Assembly (NCBI GenBank): GCA_034770075.1
Contig: CM068380.1
Coordinates: forward strand, 26,474,005-26,538,004
Length of the DNA: 64,000 bases
DNA from: Aralia elata
Taxonomy: Eukaryota > Streptophyta > Magnoliopsida > Apiales > Araliaceae
Direction: 5' to 3'
Shown: piece by piece, positions 55,894-64,000 of the stretch
How positions within the stretch are numbered: position 1 is the stretch's first letter
Layout: every line of letters begins with the position of its first letter
The notes under the pieces: generated by a model
Told to the model about the DNA's origin: nothing
What the model saw: only the letters and a program-made list of their open reading frames with translations
Databases searched by the model: none
Translations under genes and position numbers: made by a program

Positions 55894-57107
55894 AACAAAG
55901 GAAATGAAAAATACACAATGCAACTAATTAAATGATTGCAAATGCATGCGCTATAAGCCTAGAGCAGCCAAGATAAGGACATCAAGCCTCAGCAATCAAG
56001 AACAAGTAACAACAACAACTCAACAATATGATTATCAGAAATGAAACCCGCACCAATTTCGCCAAATGTTTAACCCTTATGTGTGTGTGTGGTTAGAATG
56101 TCAGAGTACGCAATGATCACAATTCGATCTAAGAACTACAGTGCTCAAAAGAAGATAAAACAGTCAATAACCAACTACTAGCATCTCACATGCTCACTAG
56201 CTTTTATTTTCACACTCTATTTAGCTATATTCTATAACAATCACCGAGTGCGTTTTACGCTCCATCTCGATGATAGTTTTATTTACATCTAGATCTGTGC
56301 AATGTCTATCTTCATTAGGCTTTTCAATGTCATCCATATAGCAAACTTTCCACCGATGACTCCCAAACTAGATGGTTTTAGGGCACCAAGCGTAGACACG
56401 CTCCAAAGGGCTTACTTGTTCGAATGACAAAGGCCACAAAGATAAACTAGTCAAGATCTGCTCATATCTGTCTATACTACATTTTCAATTATTACCAGCA
56501 TTTAAGACAGACATCAAAGCAGTATATAAGCATCTCAATTTTTATTTTTTTTAAAGATGGCTATCCTATCTTTTAATGAGCAACAATTTCAGAGGATTGA
56601 ACTTAAAATCTCACGTACTCAACAACATTGATATGTGCATTAGGAACTCAAAGGGTTAAAAATTTAATGAAATTAGGCACAAGTTAACATTTCTAATATA
56701 GCAATTTAGATCCAAAGTACTGAATACATTAAAATAGTGATCACCATGTCATCATCGGCCTTTCCTTAAATGCACTGCTCATAAGCTTCTAAATGCAATT
56801 CTATAAGATACTATATAAAAATAAACACTAAAGAAAAGCAGACGATGAATATGTACAATGATCATCAAGCAAATGACAATAACAATAATACTCATTAATA
56901 GCAAGAAAAGTCATTTTGATGATACACTTTCTTTTTCTTTCTTTTTAAAAAAAATGAAACACACTAACTAAATGCAAAAACTACAACTAAATGCAATATG
57001 CTAAAATGCTATAACTAAAAACTCAAAACACCCCCAAACTTGAAATAAACAATGTCCTCATTGTAGAAAAGATAAAGAAATGAAGAGCTGAGGACTTCCC
57101 TTGGATA
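55894..57107 (-). other. Element E 3' untranslated region
   Basis: About 1.2 kb of AT-rich non-coding DNA between the env-like stop and the PPT. It contains the HP1 hairpin at 56240-56274 and sequence blocks shared with D's UTR. A second PPT-like run, 'acccccaaacttgaa' near 57030, lies just past the env-like stop. Confidence 0.65.
56240..56274 (-). other. 17-nt-core hairpin (HP1) of element E
   Basis: Arms ATCACCGAG and CTCGATGAT (8 pairs, one C-A mismatch) enclose the 17-nt core, which on the minus strand is ATGGAGCGTAAAACGCA. About 370 nt upstream of the PPT. Confidence 0.77.
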
Positions 57108-58270
57108 TCAATCGACGGGGTGATCCTCCATCTCCTCGACGTCAGAGTCAGATGGTGGGAAAGGTGGTAGCGGTGTAGGCACGAGGAAAGGAAGTGGAGC
57201 TGCATTCGGGTACTGTGCTGCTAGAACCGCGTTGAAGCTAGTGGTGTAGTTCCACATGTGCTCCTGCCTCTCTGCTATGCGCTGATTCTGCCTCTCTAGC
57301 CTCTTGGCTCGTCTGTCAATAAGCAACTGGAGGCTGCGGATCTGAGTGTTGAACTTTGCCTTAGGCTGCGATGAACTAGCAGGCAACTGAGCATCCTCCT
57401 CCTCATCCTCGGAAGTAGCCACAATGATAAAGCCTCGGCCATGGGGATGTGACTCGGCTCCATCCCATACTTTGTACCTCGCAATCAGTCTGTGGTCGAG
57501 GATCTGTGATGGCTGCTGTGTTACCTCATCATCTCGCCACTGTACCCCCGCCTGCCTGCATAATCCGCAAATGAGGGAGGGGTGAGGTAACCCGCCCTGA
57601 ACATTACCCCTCAGGAGTCGGCGGATACTACCCTCGATGATGTTTCCTACATCAATCGTGAAGTCCATGACAATAGCGTATAACAACGCTTCCTTGTCCT
57701 TCAAAATATCGTTCACGTGCTGGGATGGCATGAGCTTGGCACTCAGGAATGCATACCAAATCTTTCCATATAAGCTGAGGTCCTTGCTGGGGAAGAGAGA
57801 GGCGCCTCTGTCTCTTTTAGTGATCCATGTGGTGCCTGGCTTGCACAAATCTGTCACAATCTTATCATAATCCGGCTGAGAGCGAATGAACTCTGTGTAC
57901 TGGCACACGTCAGGTGGCACCAGGTTATAGTAGCTATTAATGGCTTGTGCACTGAAAGGTACCCTCCTCCCCCTGACTATGGCCTCAAATGACTGTCTGT
58001 CCTGAGCATTAGCTTAGAATTCCTGTACCACAGGGACAACTGTCGGGTCGGGGTGGTGCATGAAGGTATCCCAAACCCTCTCATCAATCTACTCCCAGAT
58101 ATCCCCATCAACACCCTTTTTGGCCTGAGGCCCCGCTCGGGAGTTAGAGCTTTACCCATGATGAACTCGTCAAATCTGTCGGCTGCCTCGGCACTAATGA
58201 ATTTGCTATGGTCATACTGTCGGGGTGGTGCGGAGGCGGAGCCCTCACTATGGAATCTCTTTGGAGGCAT
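57108..58270 (-). pseudogene. Env-like ('putative plant transposon protein') ORF of Athila element E
   Basis: Starts MPPKRFHSEGSASAPPRQYD at ATG 58270. The frame changes near 58130 (after GLRPK), a stop follows near 58015, and the body (about 57920-57108) reads VCQYTEFIRSQPDYD, LYGKIWYAFLSAKLMPSQ, LLYAIVMDFTIDVG, GLPHPSLICGLCRQAGV, then a coiled-coil/Pro-rich tail ending EEMEDHPVD. It aligns with D's ORF over the LYGK-W-LMP and AIV-IDIG blocks. It occupies the Athila env-like position after pol. Function in the family is unproven, and no membrane segment is evident here. Confidence 0.82.
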
Positions 58271-59023
58271 GGTAACAACTGGACTGAATTTCCTTCTAAA
58301 ACTGAACCAAGCACCTACTGAACTTAACAGAAACTGTGTAACACTAGTTCCCCCAAACTCAAATGTTGCCCAAACCCCAATTTCCTGCAAGAAGTTCTTA
58401 ATATGTACCAAATATATAAAACCCAACCTCCAATTGAGCCAATACAAACTCAATTAGGAATCCAATATTTAACAATTCAACAGAGCAAATGAATGGCAGT
58501 TCAAGTTAATCAACACAGATAAACCCAACTCGGCTTAATGTACTCAATTATAACCCAATTAAATTCTCAGATGCAATGTGGATCAAAATCAACAAAACTA
58601 AAGCAATTACAGTGAGAATTCAACCCACAGTTGGAATACCTTGGCTCTGTCAGTTGTTTATATGAAGAAGATGGAGGCCTGCTTGAATTCACCAAGTTGT
58701 AGCTTGAATCCTCACTGAGGTTTATTAAGACTGAATTCAATCCCCAATTTCTCAAAATAATTGGCTAATATCGAGTGGCCTCAATGGTGGTGACTGTCAC
58801 GGGTGGAATTGATTGAAACCCTAATTGGAAGTGGATTTGTGTGGAAAAGGGTTGCTCAATCCTCAATTCAGTTGAAATCGAGAGTGGGTTGTGGCTAGGA
58901 TTGGATTTTGAGTGGTTTGGGATGGGATGGGAGTGCTGGTCGCTGGGTTACAGGAGGTGAGGATGAAAAAGATGGAATAAAATTCGAACGGGATGAAGTT
59001 TTGAGTTCAGCAATACCGTGTCT

Positions 59024-59117
59024 CTCGCCGGGGCCAGAGATTTCTTCACGTTTTTCTCGCCGGGGCGAGCGCTCGTCGGGGCGAGATATTCCAAGCCAAA
59101 AACCTCGCCGCGGCGAG
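59024..59117 (-). repeat. CTCGCCGGGGCGAG words in the E internal spacer
   Basis: Exact word at 59056-59069. Variants at 59024 (broken at its 3' end), 59072 and 59104 (CTCGCCGCGGCGAG, a perfect palindrome). This is a second, internal cluster in E besides its LTR cluster. Confidence 0.85.
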
Positions 59118-59371
59118 CTCCCCTGCTGAAGCAAAATTTGATTTTTTGAAATTTAAGACAGGGACCATGTTTAATATCACTCCCCTGTATCCTTGCAACC
59201 TACAAAACACATATTAGGAACATAGGGCCAAAAATGACTCACGAAAGCGACTCAACGCTGAAAATCCTCAACTAACACATAACACACTAAATATGAAAAA
59301 CTTAACAACTAACTACTATTAAAAATGTAGTAAATAAGACACACAAACTGAACTTAAAGGATACGAAAAAT

Positions 59372-59389
59372 GGTGGGTTGCCTCCCACC
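59372..59389 (-). other. Perfect hairpin downstream of the E integrase stop
   Basis: GGTGGGTTGCCTCCCACC (plus strand) pairs GGTGGG with CCCACC around a 6-nt loop, about 40 nt past the pol stop on the sense strand, next to an AGCGCTTGG block. I recall similar sequence flanking integrase ends in other plant Athila elements. Confidence 0.6.
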
Positions 59390-59430
59390 GAGCGCTTGGT
59401 TTAGAGTCCTCGGCCCGACTTTTCATTGCA

Positions 59431-62400
59431 TCAAGCTTGATCGGCTAGAGTGACTGAGGTTTTCTGGCGATTGAAGCCTCCATCCCAATAATGCTTAAGC
59501 CGCTGGCCGTTAACTTTGAATGATTCCTCTGGATTATTACCATAAACTTCCACAGCCCCGTGAGGAAATGCGTGCTTGACAAAGAAAGGCCCCGACCAAC
59601 GTGACTTGAGCTTCCCTGGAAAAAGCCTCAATCTAGAATTGTATAGCAATACTGCTTGGCCAGGCTCGAATTTTCTGTCAATAATTTTCTTATCATGCCA
59701 TTTTTTTACCTTCTCCTTGTACAATTTTGAATTCTCATAAGCTTGCAGACGGAACTCATCAAGTTCATTGAGCTGAAGAAGTCTTTTCTCTCCTGCAGCT
59801 GTGAGATCAAAATTCATCTTTCTTATGGCCCAGAACGCCTTATGCTCAAGTTCAACTGGGAGATGGCATGCCTTGCCATAGACTAACTGGTATGGTGACA
59901 TACCAATGGGTGTTTTGTAAGCCATTCTGTACGCCCAAAGTGCATCATCCAACTTTGTTGACCAATCTTTTCTTGTGGGATTGACGATCTTTTCCAAAAA
60001 TTTCTTCATTTCTCTGTTAGAAACCTCAGCTTGTCCATTGGTCTGGGGGTGATATGCAGTAGCAATTCTATGATTGACCCCATATTTTCCCAAGAGGGCT
60101 GCAAAGTGCTTATTCCAAAAATGACTCATTTCATCACTGATCATGGCCCTTGGAGTACCGAACCTTATGAAGATATTCTTTTGAACAAATTTCAGCACTA
60201 CCTTAGAGTCATTAGTAGGCAATGCAGCTGCCTCCACCCATTTAGATACATAATCTACTGCCAAGAGAATGTATAGATTGTTGAAAGAGGGCGGGAATGG
60301 TCCCATGAAGTCTATACCCCAAACATCAAAGACTTCAACCTCAAGGATCATGTTCAAAGGTATTTCATGTCGTTTAAAGATGTTCCCCACTTGTTGACAT
60401 CTATCACATCTTAGAACAAACTGATGAGCATCTTTAAACAAAGTTGGCCAGAAGAACCCTGCTTGCAACACCCTAGTAGCCATCTTTTCACCCCCGTAAT
60501 GACCTCCATATAACGAATCATGACAGTGATGAAGAATGCTTTCAGCCTCACTTTGTGGAACATACCTTCGAATCATTTGGTCCATGCAATGTTTGAACAA
60601 ATACGGCTCATCCCACATATACCTCTTCACGTCATGAAGAAACTTTTTCTTTTGCTGCCACGACAAGTCTGGGGGGAGTGTGTTACTAACCAAGTAGTTA
60701 GCAAAATCAGCATACCATGGAATTTTGCCTTGAACCACAAACAACTGTTCATCCGGGAAAGACTCATTGATTAGAACTTAGTCTTCCTTATCATGACCCG
60801 AATTTTCCAATCTAGATAGATGGTCGGCAACTTGGTTTTTAGTCCCCTTTTTGTCCCGAATTTCTAAGTCAAACTCCTGCAGCAATAAGATCCATCTAAT
60901 CAATCTCGGTTTAGCATCTTTCTTTGCAATTAGATACCGAATAGCTGAATGATCCGTGAATACAACCACCCTTGTTCCAATCACGTAAGATCGAAACTTG
61001 TCAAAAGCATAAACTACCGCAAGCAACTACTTCTCGGTAGTGGTGTAATTAAGTTGTGCATCAGTTAAGGTTTTGTTGGCGTAATAAATAGCATGAAACA
61101 CCTTCTCCTTGCGCTGTCCCAAAACAGCCCCAACCGCATAATCACTAGAATCACACATCAATTCAAAAGGCTTTGACCAATCCGGAGCAACTATCACTGG
61201 TGCGGTGGTCAATTTCTTCTTTAAAAGCTTAAATGCGATCAAACACTCATCATCAAACCAGAACGACACATCTTTCTCTAGTAAACTGCATAAAGGTTTT
61301 GAGATCTTAGAGAAGTCCTTTATGAATCTTCGGTAAAACCCCGCATGTCCCATAAAACTGCGAATATCCTTCACTGAGGTTGGTGGAGGTAAATTTTCAA
61401 TTGTTTCAAGTTTTGCTCTATCCACCTCAGGACCTTTGGATGACACTTTATGCCCAAGTATGATTCCCTCTTGCACCATGAAGTATCATTTTTCCCAGTT
61501 GAGCACTAGATTAGTTTACACACATCTCTTCAGTATTAGAACTAGATTTTCCAAGCAGTTATGAAATGAGTCACCAAACATTGAGAAGTCATCCATGAAA
61601 ACTTCTACATTGAGTTCTACCAAATCCGAGAAAATAGCCATCATGCACCTTTGAAAAGTGGCCGGTGCATTACACAATCCGAATGAGACCCTTCTAAAAG
61701 CAAAAGTGCCAAATGGACATGTGAAGGTAGTCTTTTCTTGGTCCTCTGGAGCTATAGCAATCTGATTATATCCCGAATATCCATCCAACAAGAAATAGTA
61801 CTCATGCCCAACCAGTCTATCCAACATTTGATCAATGAAGGGTAATGGAAAGTGATCCTTTCGGGTTGCTTTGTTGAGCCTCCTGTAATCCATGCACATT
61901 CTCCAACCGGTCACTGTCCTTGTTAGAATTAACTCATTATTTTCATTGGCCACAACGGTCATGCCCCCTTTCTTGGGTACACACTGAACTGGACTTACCC
62001 AAGCACTGTCAGAAATGGGATAAATTATTCCAGCATCTAACCACTTCAAAATTTCTTTCTTTACCACCTCTTTCATGATTGGGTTGAGTCTCCTTTGATG
62101 TTCCACAATTGGTTTACTATCATCCTCCATCAATATTTTGTGCATACAGTAAGATGGGCTTATTCCCTTGATGTCGGCGATGGTCCATCCAATAGCAAAT
62201 TTGTACTCTCTAAGAACTCGCAACAGCTTGCTTTCCTAAAACTCGTTAAGCACAGATGCAATAATAACAGGTAAAGTAGCTGATTTGCCCAAAAATGCAT
62301 ACCTGAGATGATTAGGCAAAGGTTTGAGCTCAAGTGACGGAGGCATCTCGAGAGATGGTCTCAACCGATCTGTAGCATTCTCAACATGCTCTAGAGATTC

Positions 62401-62852
62401 AAATGGGATTTGAAACTTGCTTCCCCGTGGCACTGTATCCAAAATCTGTAGATACTCAACCAAATCTGGATCATCCAAGTCAAACTCTCCCAGAAGTGTA
62501 GTCTCTAATGGATCATTGTTTAACACATTCAGGAACTCATCATTTACAACTCCCTCGATCGCATCCACCTGAAAGCATTCTTCCTCATCCGAAGGGAATT
62601 TCATGGCCTTAATTACATTGAAGGTGACTTCTTGATCCTGAACCCTCATAGTGAGCTCTCCCTTTTGCACATCAATTAAAGTTCTCCCAGTGGCTAAAAA
62701 TGGTCTCCCAAGAATAATAGGAATGTTTTTATCTTCCTCAAAATCTAAGATGATGAAATCAGCCGGGAAAATGAACTTATCCACCTTAAGAAGAATGTCT
62801 TCAACAATTCCCCTTGGGTACGTAACTGACCTATCGACAAGCTGAAGGGAAA
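59431..62852 (-). pseudogene. pol: Athila element E pol (PR-RT-RH-INT), one frame with stops
   Basis: A single frame with no shift. The protease C-terminal half has VDRSVTYPRGIVEDILLK, ILGRPFLATGRTLIDVQKG and KGELTMRVQDQEVTFNV; the active-site half is missing at the 62857 junction. RT has WRMCMDYRRLNKATRKDHF, SFGLCNAPATFQRCM and catalytic FMDD. RNase H has MCDSSDYAVGAVLGQR and VFTDHSAIRYLIAKKDA. Integrase has the HHCC finger (HHCHDSLYGGHYGG...LRCDRCQQ), D (WGIDFMGPF), D (MISDEMSHFWN, where DGG is usual) and E (NGQAEVSNRE). The Athila signature is LGRPFLATGR plus the KRHEIPLN block. Stops: 62236-62238, 61516-61518, 61486-61488, 61027-61029 and 60778-60780. The normal-looking end is ...TLADQA at 59431. 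Confidence 0.9.
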
Positions 62853-62855
62853 TGT

Positions 62856-62914
62856 TTGTGTGACTTAGGTGCCAGCATTAATCTCATGCCATTATCTGTG
62901 TATATTCTAAGATT
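62856..62914 (+). pseudogene. Inverted Athila protease active-site fragment
   Basis: On the plus strand the sequence reads LCDLGASINLMPLSVY from about 62856, the segment that should precede ISLQLVDRSVTYPRG, which is on the minus strand ending at the same point. The fragment is about 50-60 bp and runs into gypsy integrase sequence near 62915. It marks an inversion breakpoint, not a gene. Confidence 0.75.
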
Positions 62915-64000
62915 GCATCCCATATTGCTGATTTGTTCTTTAGAGAAATTGTGAGTTTGCATGGCATGCCTAGAACAATTGTTTCAGATAGAGATTCTAA
63001 ATTTTTGAGTTATTTTTGGAAGACATTGTGGTGTAAGTTAGGTACTAAGCTGTTATTTTCAACTACTTGTCATCCACAAACTGACGGTCAAACCGAGGTA
63101 GTAAATAGAACTTTATCTGCATTGTTAAGAGCTATTATTAAAAAGAACATTAAAGTTTGGGAAGAGTGTTTACCACATGTTGAGTTTGCATATAATCGAT
63201 CTGTTCATTCTGCTACATAATTTTCACCCTTTGAAATTGTTTATGGTTTTAATCCTTTGACACCATTAGATTTATTGCCATTACTTTTGTCTGAATATAC
63301 TAACATGGATGGAAAGAAAAAGGCTGAATTTGTCAAGCAGATACATGAAAAGGTAAGGCTTAACATTGAAAGGAGGACGGAGCAATATGCGAAGCAAGCC
63401 AACAAGGGCCGACGTCAAGTGATCTTTGAACCGGGAGAGTGGGTTTGGCTTCATATGAGGAAGGAAAGGTTTCCGGCTCAAAGACGATCGAAATTGTTTC
63501 CGAGGGGAGATGGTCCATTCCAAGTGCTTGAACGCATCAATGACAATGCCTACAAATTGGATTTGTCTGGTGAGTGTAACGTTAGTGCAACTTTCAAAGT
63601 AACTAATCTTAGTCCGTTTGATGTAGGTGACGATTTGAGGACAAATCTTTCTCAAGAGGAGAGGTATGATGACGGCATCCTTGGTTCTAGAACAAATGAC
63701 AACCGTTGAATGGATCCTATGTGTATGCCGGATGGTCTCATGACGAGAGCTCGGGCTAAACGATTCAAGGAAGGCCTTAATGGATTGATACAAGGTATAT
63801 GGAGCGAGGATAGAACAAGTGTAGAGTTCGAGGAGCAGGAGCAGGAAACGAAGGCTTTGCATTTGGTCATGATGATACAAGCAAATACGTCAAGGTTGGA
63901 AACGATGGAATCAAGAGAAGACGAAAAGTTCCATGTTTCAGAGTTTTCGCCCCGGCGAGAATTTCAAGGCCAAATTTCCCGCCCCGACGAGAATCTCTCT
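62915..64000 (+). pseudogene. Gypsy integrase C-terminal part of element H, broken, cut by window end
   Basis: Reads ASHIADLFFREIVSLHGMP, VSDRDSKFLSYFW, CHPQTDGQTEVVNRTL, a stop at 63218-63220, FSPFEIVYGFNPLTPLDL, a GPF-type module (FPRGDGPFQVLERINDNAY) and SATFKVTNLSPFDVGDDLRTN. A stop at 63707-63709 is followed in frame by MDPMCMPDGLMTRARAKRFK, a tail found at the end of some plant gypsy polyproteins, open to the window end. The integrase core Asp and Glu are visible (VSDRDSKF, QTEVV). Lineage looks chromovirus-like (CRM/Reina neighbourhood), but no chromodomain is visible, so I leave it open. The last 60 bases carry GC words. Confidence 0.8.
63946..63991 (+). repeat. CGCCCCGGCGAG words at the 3' end of element H
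   Basis: TTCGCCCCGGCGAG (63946-63959) and CCCGCCCCGACGAG (63978-63991) are two variants of the word cluster seen in Tekay and E, here inside an open frame (SPRREF, SRPDEN). The cluster may continue beyond the window. Confidence 0.75.

Larger units (their letters stand above)
58271..59430 (-). other. Element E spacer between pol and env-like ORF
   Basis: About 1.16 kb without convincing coding sequence. It holds a GC-word cluster at 59024-59117 and a perfect hairpin at 59372-59389 just past the integrase stop. The rest is AT-rich. Splicing to express the env-like ORF would have to cross this spacer; I do not see a decisive splice signal. Confidence 0.6.

Noticed and set aside
1..64000. Endogenous plant pararetrovirus
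   Set aside because: All RT regions carry LTRs, integrase and TSDs; no movement-protein or coat-protein motifs seen.
1..64000. Host protein-coding gene hidden between elements
   Set aside because: Every stretch is accounted for by LTRs, UTRs or element coding regions, and the remaining frames are short and lack motifs.

Overview
The window is nuclear repeat DNA from a flowering plant, probably a eudicot. It is AT-rich and carries Ty1/copia and Ty3/gypsy elements of plant-typical kinds: a SIRE-like copia, Athila/Tat-type gypsy elements with a third 'env-like' ORF, and a chromodomain gypsy of Tekay/Del type. I see no host gene, tRNA, rRNA, DNA transposon or CRISPR array. All the coding sequence I recognise belongs to retrotransposons, and every copy is broken by stops or frameshifts. 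The species cannot be named from the sequence.

Layout, left to right. 1-1115 is the right part of a gypsy LTR (family B), apparently inserted in the 3' untranslated region (1116-1893) of an Athila/Tat-type element A. A's 3' LTR (1894-14477) is split by a 10.9-kb non-coding element with 4.04-kb LTRs (2472-13360, LARD-like, TSD tttcc). 14478-14711 is a scrap of copia pol. 14712-16833 is the 3' LTR and 3' UTR of a minus-strand element B. Element D (minus) is inserted in B's UTR. D's 3' LTR (16834-40218) is split by copia element F (17791-39538, TSD ccgaa), and F's 5' LTR is split by SIRE-like element G (19502-32054, TSD gatgg). D's env-like ORF (41467-42528) is cut by the 3' LTR of Athila element E (42529-55853). 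That LTR is split by a minus-strand Tekay chromovirus (42572-54289, TSD tacgc). E continues with an env-like ORF (57108-58270) and pol (59431-62852). It ends at an inverted junction near 62857 and is followed by a plus-strand gypsy integrase fragment H that runs to the window end.

The most interesting signals are small motifs shared among these elements. (1) An RNA-hairpin candidate with an AGGA-type tetraloop sits 3-6 nt upstream of the polypurine tract in four Athila/Tat-type elements, the LARD and the Tekay element, with stems that differ but still pair. (2) A second hairpin with a fixed 17-nt core lies about 300-450 nt upstream of the PPT in four elements, nine copies in all, with covarying arms. 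(3) The 8-mer CGTAGAGT is strongly enriched in both a copia (G) and an unrelated gypsy LTR (B). A GC-rich near-palindrome, CTCGCCGGGGCGAG, recurs in the Tekay LTR, Athila E and element H. (4) The Tekay element carries an extra coiled-coil ORF between its PBS and gag. (5) The env-like ORFs of the copia G and the gypsy elements D and E appear to share one domain.

Coordinates of element ends come from TG..CA termini, target-site duplications and by-eye LTR pairing. Identity figures are by-eye estimates from sampled stretches. Lineage names come from motif recognition, not a database search.
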